From Pseudoduganella dura (lineage in GTDB: Bacteria; Pseudomonadota; Gammaproteobacteria; Burkholderiales; Burkholderiaceae_D), in NCBI RefSeq assembly GCF_009727155.1, contig NZ_WNWM01000002.1, forward strand, positions 3,906,001 through 3,970,000: a stretch of DNA of 64,000 bases, in the 5' to 3' direction. A program made the translations under genes and the position numbers. How positions within the stretch are numbered: the stretch's first letter is position 1; each line of letters begins with the position of its first letter. The notes under the pieces were generated by a model. That model saw only the letters and a program-made list of their open reading frames with translations, was not told the DNA's origin and searched no databases. Positions 8,294-16,980 of the stretch are shown here, one piece after another.

Positions 8294-8312
8294 ATATCAG
8301 ATTGCCTGATAT
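8294..8312. promoter_or_regulatory. Operator-like inverted repeat in the luxR-lipase gap
   Basis: ATATCAG (8294-8300), spacer ATTGC, CTGATAT (8306-8312): a perfect 7-5-7 dyad 25 nt upstream of the lipase ATG. The position is right for control of the lipase and possibly of the divergent regulator. Confidence 0.5.
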
Positions 8313-8337
8313 TCAACGATACCATACAGGAGACGGA

Positions 8338-9543
8338 ATGAACTTCACCACCACGATGCAACAGCGCCTGCGCAGGCTGCTGCCGATGTTGTCGCTGTCA
8401 TGCTGCCTGGCAGCCGGCGGCGCGGGCGCCGTCACGCTCACGCCGGCCACGGCCGGCACCGATCTGTGGAACGTCTACGGGGCGCCGCCGGCCGGTGCGC
8501 AACCCGGCGATATCCTCCAGGCGCAGAAACGCACCGACGCGCCGAAGGGTTCGGCAGGCTGGAATGTCGTCTACGTGTCCGAAATCGCGCCGGGCCGGCT
8601 CGCCTACGTGTCGGGCGAGATCTACCTGCCGCCGGCCGCCGGCGGCGAACGCCGCGACGTGGTCTTGTGGAACCACGAAACGGCAGGGCTGGCGGATGCC
8701 TGCGCGCCTTCGCGCCGCAGCGCAAAGGAGGGCGGCCATGAGCGCGTGCCCGCGCTCGGCGCGCTGCTGGCTCGCGGCCATGTCGTGGCGATGAGCGATT
8801 ACCCCGGCCTGGGCCTGCCGGGGCCGGCCTTCTACATGGCCGGCCAGCCGAACGCGCGGGCCTCGCTGGACATGCTGCGCGTGGCCCGCAACTTCCCCGG
8901 CGCACGGGCTTCGAACCGCTACGTGATGTATGGCTGGTCGCAGGGCGGGCAGACCACGATGTGGGCGGAAAGCATCGCCGCCGGCTACGCGCCCGAATTC
9001 ACCGGCCTGGGTGCGGCATTGATCGCGCCGGCGGTGCGCATCCGCGATCTCACGCTCAATTCCATGACGACCGCCGAGAATGCCGGCTATGTGATCTCCA
9101 CGCTGCCCGGCATCCAGGCCTCTTTCCCCGACCTGAAGTATCGCGACTTCCTGGCGCCGGACGCCATGGAGCAATTGCCCGTGCTGGCGAACGGCTGCTT
9201 CGACGTGTGGAGCGCGGCGGCCGGCGTGCGGGATGCCTACCAGCCCGATGCACTGGTGCCCGGCTCGCCGTGGTGGCAGGCAATGACGGCGGTGGACGAC
9301 TTCGCGCCGAAGGGTTCGATGCCGTTCGCGATCTTCCAGGGTTCGGCGGATACGACCACGCCGCCCGGCCTCACGCTGCGCGAACGCACCGCGCTGTGCA
9401 GCGCCGGCAGCGCGGTCGATTACCACGCGTTCGAAGGGCTCGACCACACGGCGGTGGTGCCCGAGGCGGCGCGGCGGCTGCCGGCCTGGTTCGCCGACCG
9501 CTTCGCCGGCAAGGCGGCGCCCGACAACTGCGCCGCGCAGTAA
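8338..9543 (+). CDS. Secreted lipase/esterase (secretory lipase-like alpha/beta hydrolase)
   Basis: The ATG at 8338 has AGGAGA just upstream and begins a signal peptide (about residues 1-31, ending AGAGAV), so the product is exported. The mature protein has a GWSQGG nucleophile elbow with Ser201, a DYPGLGLPGP segment preceding it, and a late D (GSADTTTPP) and H (GLDHTAVV) that complete a catalytic triad. Layout and the CFD/C cysteines fit the secretory lipase family first seen in Candida and common in actinobacteria and betaproteobacteria. The substrate (triglyceride, polyester or other ester) cannot be told. 401 residues, monocistronic, divergent from a LuxR-type regulator. Confidence 0.85.
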   Translation: MNFTTTMQQRLRRLLPMLSLSCCLAAGGAGAVTLTPATAGTDLWNVYGAPPAGAQPGDILQAQKRTDAPKGSAGWNVVYVSEIAPGRLAYVSGEIYLPPAAGGERRDVVLWNHETAGLADACAPSRRSAKEGGHERVPALGALLARGHVVAMSDYPGLGLPGPAFYMAGQPNARASLDMLRVARNFPGARASNRYVMYGWSQGGQTTMWAESIAAGYAPEFTGLGAALIAPAVRIRDLTLNSMTTAENAGYVISTLPGIQASFPDLKYRDFLAPDAMEQLPVLANGCFDVWSAAAGVRDAYQPDALVPGSPWWQAMTAVDDFAPKGSMPFAIFQGSADTTTPPGLTLRERTALCSAGSAVDYHAFEGLDHTAVVPEAARRLPAWFADRFAGKAAPDNCAAQ

Positions 9544-9604
9544 CACCGGCTGTCGGCTACACCGGTTATCATCGCGGGCAGCGCCAACGAATCGCTCCCT
9601 CCCG

Positions 9605-10168
9605 ATGCCCGCCCGCAATGCCCAAGAACGCACCAGCCGCTTCCTCTCGCTGATCCTGCGCCACGCGCCCGACACGATCGGCCTGGCGCTGGATCAACAC
9701 GGCTGGGCCGACGTTGCCGAGCTGCTCGACAAGGCGGCGCGGCACGGTACCCCGATCGCGCCCGAAGCGCTGCACGAGCTGGTGGCCACGAACGACAAGC
9801 AGCGCTTCGCGTTCAGCGCGGACGGCACGCGCATTCGCGCCAGCCAGGGCCATTCGTTGCGTTCCGTCGACCTGGCGCTGCCGGCGGAAGCGCCGCCAGC
9901 CGTGCTGTACCACGGCACCGCCAGCCGCTTTGTCACGTCGATCCGCCAGTCCGGCCTGCGGCCGGGTTCGCGGCGGCACGTGCACCTGTCGACGGAGCGG
10001 GAGACGGCGACGAGGGTCGGCGCGCGCTACGGCGTGCCGGTGGTCCTCGAGATCCGCGCCGGCGCGCTCCATGCGCTGGGCCATGTCTTCCATCGCGCCG
10101 ACAACGGCGTGTGGCTCACCGATGCGGTGCCGGTGCGGTATATCGATTTTCCGGGCACCGCCCGGTAG
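9605..10168 (+). CDS. kptA: RNA 2'-phosphotransferase (Tpt1/KptA family)
   Basis: A 187-residue homologue of yeast Tpt1, which moves an internal RNA 2'-phosphate to NAD+, giving ADP-ribose 1'',2''-cyclic phosphate. The catalytic positions are recognisable: R19-H20 in LILRH, the QGHS motif with H83 and the preceding IRAS Arg, LYHGT (101-105) for NAD+ binding, and Arg in GSRRHVHLS (121-129). The first 90 residues form the winged-helix lobe and the remainder the ADP-ribosyltransferase-like lobe. Bacteria lack the tRNA splicing that makes the 2'-phosphate in yeast, so the physiological substrate is unknown. It appears monocistronic. Confidence 0.93.
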   Translation: MPARNAQERTSRFLSLILRHAPDTIGLALDQHGWADVAELLDKAARHGTPIAPEALHELVATNDKQRFAFSADGTRIRASQGHSLRSVDLALPAEAPPAVLYHGTASRFVTSIRQSGLRPGSRRHVHLSTERETATRVGARYGVPVVLEIRAGALHALGHVFHRADNGVWLTDAVPVRYIDFPGTAR

Positions 10169-10174
10169 CGGGGA

Positions 10175-11173
10175 TCACGCCGCGGTCGGCGTATCGTCCG
10201 GCAGCGGCTGCGCAGCTGCCTGGATGGCGGGCTGGATGATGGGCTGCATCAGCGGCGCCATCTCTTGCTGGAGGGTCGGCTGCAAGAGCGGCTGCCCGAG
10301 CGGCGGCAGGACCGGCTGCATGACCGGCTGCATGGGCGGCTGCGGCTGCATGAACTGCGTGGTCAGGAACTGCGCGATCTTCTGCTGCGTGGCCGGCAGG
10401 TAGGGAATGTTCATGTGGTCGGACTCGGGAATCGTCTCGTCCATGTGCACGCGCATCAGCTTGGCCACGAGCACATCGGTATGCATGTGGGGCACCACGT
10501 CGTCGGTGGCGGCGCGCAGCACATAGGTGGGCGCGGACAGCAGCGATGCGTACTTGATCGATTCGAAGCGGTGGCGCAGCAGGTAGCTCACCGGGATGCC
10601 GCGGAACTTGCGCTGCGCCAGCGCCAGGATCGAGTCGTATGGCGTGACCAGTACCACCGAGTGCGCGGAGCGTTCCTTCGCCACCTGCACGGCGACGCCG
10701 GAGCCGAGGCTGCGGCCGACCACGGCCACGCGCTGCCTGTCCACGTTGCTGCGGCCGCCCAGCCAGTCGAACAGCATGCAGCCGTCCTCGACCATGTGTT
10801 CCTCGCCGGGCTCGCCGCGCGAATCGCCGTAGCCGCGGTAATTCATGGCCAGCACGGCCATGCCGGGGAACAGGCTGCCGGCATCGCGCACCACCCACGA
10901 CACTTCCTCGGAGCGCCCGCCGAAGTAGACCACGGCCGGGTGCGGGCCCGGCGTGTGCGGCGTCATCAGCCAGCCTGCCAGGCGCGTGCCGTCATGCGCG
11001 CGCAGCACCACGGCGCGCGTGCGATGCGCGCTGCTGCGCGGGCTTTGCACTTCGCGCACCAGCGTGGGATTGAACAGCAGCTTGCGCTGGCCGGCCGCGA
11101 TCGCGGAGACCATGCCAGCCCAAAGGAAACCGACCACGCCGACGGCGGCGGCAACTTTTCTCGAAGTACTCAT
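10175..11173 (-). CDS. Alpha/beta hydrolase with MQP-rich C-terminal tail
   Basis: 332 residues. An N-terminal hydrophobic segment (8-28) probably anchors the protein in the inner membrane. Residues 50-270 are an alpha/beta hydrolase: AMNYRGYGDSRGE, nucleophile elbow GRSLGSG with Ser155, an acidic pair D224-D225 and His253 (SDHMN). From about 274 the sequence becomes a low-complexity tail of repeated M/L-Q-P units (MQPQPPMQPVMQPVLPP and so on to 323). The tail corresponds to a degenerate repeat in the DNA (about 10200-10360). The core resembles serine hydrolases of the Bem46/YfhR type; the substrate is unknown. The tail may tether or mediate protein contacts. Confidence 0.8.
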   Translation of the reverse strand: MSTSRKVAAAVGVVGFLWAGMVSAIAAGQRKLLFNPTLVREVQSPRSSAHRTRAVVLRAHDGTRLAGWLMTPHTPGPHPAVVYFGGRSEEVSWVVRDAGSLFPGMAVLAMNYRGYGDSRGEPGEEHMVEDGCMLFDWLGGRSNVDRQRVAVVGRSLGSGVAVQVAKERSAHSVVLVTPYDSILALAQRKFRGIPVSYLLRHRFESIKYASLLSAPTYVLRAATDDVVPHMHTDVLVAKLMRVHMDETIPESDHMNIPYLPATQQKIAQFLTTQFMQPQPPMQPVMQPVLPPLGQPLLQPTLQQEMAPLMQPIIQPAIQAAAQPLPDDTPTAA

Positions 11174-11331
11174 GAGCCAAGTCTACCGCCAAACGCAGCG
11201 GCACGTCGCGCATGCTGTTGCGTTTTCGCTAAAGATTGTTTCGTTCCGCTAAAACGGCCATGGCGGGGCCCGCCGAGGCCGAGCCGGGCTGGTCGCTACC
11301 TGGCAACCGGCAGCTGGCAAGGCGGGGCACG

Positions 11332-12537
11332 CTATTGGCGTTCGACCGTTCCCGATGGCGCGGGCCGCGCCGCATGGGCGCGCAGCCGGTCCAGCTTGGC
11401 GGCATACAGCGCATGGTCCGCCCGCGTGGTGCTGCCCGCCATGGCCTTTTTCATGTGCTGGTCGGCACGGCGGTATTCGCCCAGCTGCCACAGGGCGGCG
11501 GCCAGCCAGGCGTGGAATTCATGGTAGTCCGCATCGCGCTGCAGTTCGCGTTCGAACAGCAGGCGGGCGCGGCGATAGTCGCCCATTTCCATCGCCTTGC
11601 GGCCCAGGTTGAAGTAATGGAAGGGCGTTTCCGGCTGCAGCCGCGCCAGCCTTTCCCGCAGCACCGCCGCTTCGTCCTTGCGGCCGACCGCTTCCATCAG
11701 CTGGGCCAGGTTGTTCAACACCATCGTGCTCTTCGGCTGGCGCTCGAGCGCCCAGCGCAGCGTGCGTTCGGCCAGCGCCGCGTCGCCATGGCGGCGGTAG
11801 ACGATGGCCAGCGTGTTGTACGCATACAGCAGCGCGGGATCGGCGGCCACCGCCTGCCGCGCCCACCAGTAGGCATCGTCGAAACGGTCGCGCGCCAGCG
11901 CCTCGGCGGCGCGGTTGTTCATGAACATCGCCACCACGGTGTGGCGGCCGATCGCCGTGCCTTCGGGCAGCTTGCCATCGGGCGGCGGCTGGAAGTCGAC
12001 CACCATGTAGCTGGCGCTGTCGTAGCTGCTCACGCTTTCGCGCAACGCCCGGCCGAGTTTCAGGTTTACGTGGCCGCTGTTGAAATACAGGTCGCCGCTG
12101 CGGCTCCACGCCGCGTCCACGGGCACGTCCTGGAACACGACTGGAATGTTCAGCTCGTTTGCCAGCGCCGCCGTCATGATCACCAGCGACAGGCAATTGC
12201 CCTGGCGTGCTTCGAACGCCTGGGAGGCGGTGCGCGTCATCGCTGAATCGTATTCGAGCTGCAGGCCGTCGCGCTGGTACAGCGCTTCGAACAGCGCGCG
12301 CCGCACTTCGCGGCCGCGGCGGTGGCGCTGTACCTCGCGCGCGTAATCCCGCATCGCCGGGGTGAGGCCGAAGATCTGTTCTTCGGTGAGCGTGGCGGTG
12401 GAAGGGCCGAACAGGTGATCGGCGAACAGCGCCACCGGCGGCGCCTCGGGGCGAGGCGCCGTTGCACAGCCGGAGAACATTGAAGAAACAAGCAGGACCA
12501 GTGCGAAAAACGCGGCCCGTGGCAAGGAAGCAACCAT
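11332..12537 (-). CDS. TPR lipoprotein with transglutaminase-like N-terminal domain
   Basis: A 401-residue lipoprotein: signal peptide with lipobox MFSGC (Cys24), start at 12537 with a strong AAGGAGGGAG ribosome-binding site. Residues about 95-190 match the transglutaminase-like/SirB1 pattern, with RQGNCLSLVIM (Cys115) as candidate nucleophile region and a later GHVNL. Residues about 220-390 are tetratricopeptide repeats with typical A..LE..L....A.AH spacing. Such proteins are predicted periplasmic peptidase-like or scaffold factors; no function is assigned. The SGC Cys with Phe/Ser before it fits sorting to the envelope. Monocistronic. Confidence 0.8.
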   Translation of the reverse strand: MVASLPRAAFFALVLLVSSMFSGCATAPRPEAPPVALFADHLFGPSTATLTEEQIFGLTPAMRDYAREVQRHRRGREVRRALFEALYQRDGLQLEYDSAMTRTASQAFEARQGNCLSLVIMTAALANELNIPVVFQDVPVDAAWSRSGDLYFNSGHVNLKLGRALRESVSSYDSASYMVVDFQPPPDGKLPEGTAIGRHTVVAMFMNNRAAEALARDRFDDAYWWARQAVAADPALLYAYNTLAIVYRRHGDAALAERTLRWALERQPKSTMVLNNLAQLMEAVGRKDEAAVLRERLARLQPETPFHYFNLGRKAMEMGDYRRARLLFERELQRDADYHEFHAWLAAALWQLGEYRRADQHMKKAMAGSTTRADHALYAAKLDRLRAHAARPAPSGTVERQ

Positions 12538-12596
12538 GGCACTCCCTCCTTACGGGCAGTATCCTCCCCGCCGTTTTGCTTGTCAAAGCACCGTTT

Positions 12597-14585
12597 TCAG
12601 CGGGACGGCAGCACCAGCAACTGCAGGCCGGAAGGCGTTTCGGGCGCGTGGTAGACGCGCTGCGTCGCCTTCCTGAAATCCTCCGGCCCGGCCTTGGCGA
12701 TGTCGGTGAACGTCTGCGGATTCAGGTCGATCAGCGGGAACCACGAGCTTTGCACCTGCACCATGATGCGGTGGCCGCGGCGGAACGTGTGGTGCACGTC
12801 GCCCAGGTGGAAATTCACGGCTTCGACCTTGCCCGGCACGAACGGCTCAGCCCGCTCGAAGCTGTTGCGGAACTTGCCGCGCAGCGGATTGCCGCGCACC
12901 AGCTGCTGGTAGCCGGCCATCGTGGCCTGCGGCGGCGGCACATCCTTGCCGCGCTTGCGTTCCTCGCCGTCGCCGGGGTATTCGTTCGGGTACACGTCGA
13001 TCAGCTTCACCACCCAGTCGGCATCGGTGCCGCTGGTGGAGACGAACAGCTTCGGCGTGACCGGGCCGGCGATCGTCACATCCTCCTGCAGCGGCGCCGT
13101 CTGGTAGACGAGCACGTCGGGCCGGGTGGCGGCGAAGCGCTGGTCGGACACCATGTACTCCTTCGGCACGCCGGTGGCCGGGTAGCCGACGAACGGCACC
13201 GGCTTTTTCGGATCGCTCACGTATTCGTCGTAGCCGCTGTCGCGGTCGGCTTCGGTGGCGGGTTTTTGCCAGCCCAGCCCGCCGTTCGCGCCGAAGTACA
13301 AAATGCGCGGTTTGGCCCCCTGCGGCGGCCAGGCGGTGTACTGGCGCCACACGTTGGTGCCGGTTTCAAAGGCGGTCACTTCGGCGATCGGCTTGCCCGG
13401 CTTGACGCCTTTCAGGTATTGCTCGAAGAACGGGAACTGGATCTCCTTGCGGAAGTGCTCGCCCGTATTGGCATCGAACTGCACGCGGCCCAGGCTCCTG
13501 CCATCGCCGCCGGCCCAGCCGCCGTGTACCCACGGGCCCACCACGAGACCGTTGAACGTGCCCGGATTGTGTTTCCCGATCGCGTGATAGGTGGTGAACG
13601 GGCCCTGCAGGTCTTCCGCGTCGTACCAGCCGCCCACCGTCAGCACGGCCGCCTTCACGTTCTTCAGGTGCGGCGCGATGTTGCGGTTTTTCCAGAACTC
13701 GTCGTAGGCCGTGTGCTCGATCATCGGCGCGAACAGCACGCGCTGCTTTTCCGACAGGCTCGATGCGATGTTCGACAGCGTGAGCCGGTGCAGGAAGTAA
13801 TCGTAGCCGTCCGGCACGCCGTAGTCGAAGTCGCCCCACGTTTTCGGCAGCGGCGTCGGGTTCGGTTCTTCGGTGAACGCGGCGTAGAAATCGAAGTTCG
13901 CGGCCAGCATGAAGGCGCCGCCATGGTAGGCATCGTCGCCCATGTACAGGTCGGTGACCGGCGCCTGCGGCGACGCGGCCTTGATCGCCGGGTGCGAATC
14001 GATGATGCTGGCCGACGTATAGAAGCCGGGGTAGCTGATGCCGAGAATGCCGACCTTGCCGTTATTGTTCGGCACGTTCTTCAGCAGCCAGTCGACGGTA
14101 TCGTGCATGTCCTGGCTCTCGTTGCCTTCGCCGGCCGCGCGCCGCGCGTTGACATGCGGCGTCATTTCCTGCCACTTGCCTTCCGACATGAAACGGCCCC
14201 GCACATCCTGCTTCACGAAGATGTAGCCGCTGTCCTCGAATTCCTTCGAAGGTCCGATCTGCTTCGGCATGTAGTTCACGCCGTAGTGCAGCTGGTCATC
14301 CGCGTGGACGCCGGCACTGTAGGGCGTGCGCTGCATCAGGAACGGGTAGCTGCGGCCCGTGTCCTTCGGCACGTAGACCGCCGTGAACAGCTTCACGCCG
14401 TCGCGCATCGGGATCTGGAATTCATACTTCGTGTAGCGCTCGCGCAGGTCGCTCCTGGCTTCCTTTGCCGGTGCATCGTCGTGAATATCCCTCGCGTGGA
14501 CCTCCAGCGCGGCGGCATGGGTGGCGCCGAACGCGAGCAGCAGGGACAGGGCAACGGGGGCGAGGCGGGACATCGGTCGGAACAT
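12597..14585 (-). CDS. CocE/NonD family hydrolase (S15-type, secreted)
   Basis: I chose the ATG at 14585 (MFRPMSRLAP) because AAGGAA sits 4-9 nt before it, although another ATG at 14597 is in frame. A signal peptide of about 26 residues (ending THAAA) precedes a 636-residue mature enzyme. The alpha/beta hydrolase core has MRDGVKL, the nucleophile motif GISYPG with Ser184, RGRFMSEG, and a C-terminal jelly-roll-like domain with GHRIMVQVQSSWFP, all typical of the cocaine esterase/X-Pro dipeptidyl-peptidase group. Likely periplasmic or secreted, hydrolysing esters, acylated amino acids or peptides. Length agrees with the family. Apparently monocistronic. Confidence 0.9.
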   Translation of the reverse strand: MFRPMSRLAPVALSLLLAFGATHAAALEVHARDIHDDAPAKEARSDLRERYTKYEFQIPMRDGVKLFTAVYVPKDTGRSYPFLMQRTPYSAGVHADDQLHYGVNYMPKQIGPSKEFEDSGYIFVKQDVRGRFMSEGKWQEMTPHVNARRAAGEGNESQDMHDTVDWLLKNVPNNNGKVGILGISYPGFYTSASIIDSHPAIKAASPQAPVTDLYMGDDAYHGGAFMLAANFDFYAAFTEEPNPTPLPKTWGDFDYGVPDGYDYFLHRLTLSNIASSLSEKQRVLFAPMIEHTAYDEFWKNRNIAPHLKNVKAAVLTVGGWYDAEDLQGPFTTYHAIGKHNPGTFNGLVVGPWVHGGWAGGDGRSLGRVQFDANTGEHFRKEIQFPFFEQYLKGVKPGKPIAEVTAFETGTNVWRQYTAWPPQGAKPRILYFGANGGLGWQKPATEADRDSGYDEYVSDPKKPVPFVGYPATGVPKEYMVSDQRFAATRPDVLVYQTAPLQEDVTIAGPVTPKLFVSTSGTDADWVVKLIDVYPNEYPGDGEERKRGKDVPPPQATMAGYQQLVRGNPLRGKFRNSFERAEPFVPGKVEAVNFHLGDVHHTFRRGHRIMVQVQSSWFPLIDLNPQTFTDIAKAGPEDFRKATQRVYHAPETPSGLQLLVLPSR

Positions 14586-14692
14586 CGTTTCCTTCATTCG
14601 GTGAACACATGAGCGTGCCAGTGTAGCCGAATTGCCGGACGGCCAAGCCCCGCCGGTGCGCCTGCGTGTTTCCTGCCGGCCAGCCGTTGCCA

Positions 14693-15886
14693 TCAATCCA
14701 GCGGCTGCGGGTCGACCGGGTTGCCCTGCGCATCGAAGCGCGCGGCCACGGCCACGTCGTCGATGCCCAGCGTGGCCAGCGCATCGCGCACGTCGTCCAC
14801 TTCCACCGCGAGATCGCTGCCCAGCTCGAGCGGGCGCTCGCCGGTGGCCAGGAGATTCCCGTTCCCGTACACCTGCACGCGCAGCACCATGTCGCCCTTC
14901 ACGTCCGCCGGTCCGATCACGGCGCGCGCCGGACCGTCATGCTCGGCCAGCGCCGCACCCAGCGTGGCCATCAGCGCCAGCATCGCCTGTTCTGCCAGCC
15001 CCTGGGCACGCGCGCCGAAGAACAGGTCCTGGTACAGGAAGTTCAGTTGCAACGCGCGGCCGGCCGGCGCCAGCAGGCGCTGCACCAGCGGCGCCGCGTC
15101 TTCCGTCCAGCGGCGGTAGCGTTCCATCCTTGCCTCGAACCAGTCTTCGGCCGCCTGTTCACCGGCGGGCGGCACGTAGAACGGATCGTCGGCATGCTTT
15201 TGCGAAAAGCCGACCAGGAAGCGCAGTTCGACCGCCGTGTCGTCGGGGCCGAAGGTGGCGCCGATCCAGCCCGTGATGCTGCGTTCCAGCGCCGGCGCGT
15301 CGATCACTTTCTTGTTGCCCAGCATGGCGGACGCTTCGCGCGCCATCGTGTGCAGCTGGCTGTAGGTGATGCGACTCGCCTCGGCCGCGTCGAACGCGTG
15401 GCGCAGCAGCACCAGCCTGGCCTTCGGGCTTTCCAGGCCCGCGCTCTTCATGCTGTCGAGCAGCGCATCGTAGGCGGCGTCGTCCTGGAACCCTTCCGTT
15501 TCCACCAGGCCGCCGGTGCTGCCGACGAACACGGGAATGGCGAACACGTCGATTTCCAGCGCCGGCGCATTCTCCCGGCGGATCGGCACGCTGGCCGCCG
15601 CTTCCTCGATGGCGCCGCGCAGCATCTGGAACGCGCCGATGTCTTCGTGGCTGGCCTGGTCGATCGCGCCATACAGCACGTCGTCGCGGTTCTGGTTCAG
15701 GTAGCGCCGCAGCAGGCGCTGGAAGTCGAATTCCTTCTGGCGCAGCGCATCGCCCAGCGTGTCGCTGTCTTCCTGCTCGGCCAGTTCGAGCGCGAGCGTG
15801 CACAGCGCGGCGACTTGCGCTTCGTCGGCGTCTTCTTCCACCGGGGCGGCGGATTTGCGGGGAACGGGTTTCTTATTCTTGGGCAT
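14693..15886 (-). CDS. DUF2863 family protein
   Basis: A 397-residue protein starting MPKNKKPVPRK at 15886; longer frames upstream are the shadow of the neighbouring gene. It belongs to a family conserved in betaproteobacteria (DUF2863), with a basic start, an acidic helix region (LALELAEQEDSD), a central beta-rich part (EIDVFAIPVFVG) and a C-terminal domain with a VEVDDVRDALATLGIDD segment. There is no signal peptide or membrane span, so it is probably cytosolic. No biochemical function is known. The HDOD gene lies just upstream (28 nt), suggesting co-transcription. Confidence 0.8.
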   Translation of the reverse strand: MPKNKKPVPRKSAAPVEEDADEAQVAALCTLALELAEQEDSDTLGDALRQKEFDFQRLLRRYLNQNRDDVLYGAIDQASHEDIGAFQMLRGAIEEAAASVPIRRENAPALEIDVFAIPVFVGSTGGLVETEGFQDDAAYDALLDSMKSAGLESPKARLVLLRHAFDAAEASRITYSQLHTMAREASAMLGNKKVIDAPALERSITGWIGATFGPDDTAVELRFLVGFSQKHADDPFYVPPAGEQAAEDWFEARMERYRRWTEDAAPLVQRLLAPAGRALQLNFLYQDLFFGARAQGLAEQAMLALMATLGAALAEHDGPARAVIGPADVKGDMVLRVQVYGNGNLLATGERPLELGSDLAVEVDDVRDALATLGIDDVAVAARFDAQGNPVDPQPLD

Positions 15887-15914
15887 GGGTTTCCCGATGC
15901 CCGGGCGGGCATCG

Positions 15915-16775
15915 TCAGTGATCGATGTGGTAAGTGTCGTGCAATTCCTCGAGCAGGTCTTCAGCCTCCCCGGCATCCAGGCCGAGGTGGCGGCAGGCCG
16001 GTTCGCCGCCTTTTTCCCACTCCAGTGAATCGTGGTTGCCATGGTAGCGCGCAATCCCCCGTTCGGCCAGCACCGAGGCGGCCACCAGCGAGCGGATCGC
16101 GTCGTCGGTGGCGTCGTCGTCCAGCACCGCGTAGTCGTGATGGTGCAGGATGGCCCAGGACACATCCGGCGACAGCCCCCAGTTGCGTGCCAGCAGGCAG
16201 CCGATCGCTGCATGGTTGGTGCTGTGGCGCGCATCTTCCACCTCGGTGAAGCTGCGCGAGGCGTCATGCGCGGCAACGGCCAGCGTATCGGCGTAATCCG
16301 GGAAGCGGTCCATCAGCAGCGGCACGCCGATGTCGCAGAACAGGCCGAACGTGTGGGCGATATCCGGCGGCGCCAGGCGCAGCCGGCGCGCAATGAACAC
16401 CAGCGACTGGGCGCGCCGCGCGCTGGTGTCCCAGAACTGGTTCAATGAACCGTCGCTACCGTCGATGGCCTGCCGGGCGAGCAGGCCCGTCAGCAGGGCC
16501 GCGCACTGGTTCAGGCCCAAGAAATTGATCGCCTGCTCGACCGACTTGGCCTTGCGGGCGGCGCCGAAGAACGGCGAATTGGCCAGCTTGAGCAGCGCGC
16601 CGGACATGCCCACGTCGCTGCCGATGATGCGCGCGATGCGGCGCGGCGACGGATCGTCCTCGGCCAGCTCGCCCTGCAGGTCCACCAGCATGCTCGGGCG
16701 CGGCGGAATGCGGATCGAACGCAGCAGGGCGTCTTCAACGGTAAGGTCCCTGGCGGGGGCTGCTGCTGTGGTCAT
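15915..16775 (-). CDS. HDOD domain-containing protein
   Basis: A 286-residue protein dominated by an HDOD domain (about residues 15-215): PPRPSMLVDLQGELAEDD at the start, then IIGSDVGMSGALLKLANSPFF and SVEQAINFLGLNQC. HDOD is a catalytically degenerate relative of the HD phosphohydrolases; the metal-binding HD pair is not apparent here. HDOD proteins usually act in signalling, cell cycle or stress regulation. The start is uncertain: MTTAAAP at 16775 or MARSPFP at 16805, neither with a strong ribosome-binding site. It is upstream of the DUF2863 gene on the same strand. Confidence 0.85.
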   Translation of the reverse strand: MTTAAAPARDLTVEDALLRSIRIPPRPSMLVDLQGELAEDDPSPRRIARIIGSDVGMSGALLKLANSPFFGAARKAKSVEQAINFLGLNQCAALLTGLLARQAIDGSDGSLNQFWDTSARRAQSLVFIARRLRLAPPDIAHTFGLFCDIGVPLLMDRFPDYADTLAVAAHDASRSFTEVEDARHSTNHAAIGCLLARNWGLSPDVSWAILHHHDYAVLDDDATDDAIRSLVAASVLAERGIARYHGNHDSLEWEKGGEPACRHLGLDAGEAEDLLEELHDTYHIDH

Positions 16776-16980
16776 GGTCGGAAAAGGGAACGGCGAACGT
16801 GCCATTATCCACTGTTTCGATACGGCAATATCATTTTTGACCGGTTTTTGTTCAGGACGGGGGTACGGGTGTTGCCGCCACGCGCCGCTTCGATAGCGAA
16901 ATGAACAGTTTACGCTTGCCATGAAGTCAACACCGCCGAGCCCGGCGCTGCCATTCGCGGGCCGGCGCTAGAATCGCGGC

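Noticed and set aside
12462..14612. A long plus-strand open frame (716 codons) opposite the CocE-type hydrolase gene.
   Set aside because: It runs antisense to a clear, complete family member, its product is arginine/histidine/valine-rich in the manner of shadow frames in GC-rich DNA, and no motif is visible.
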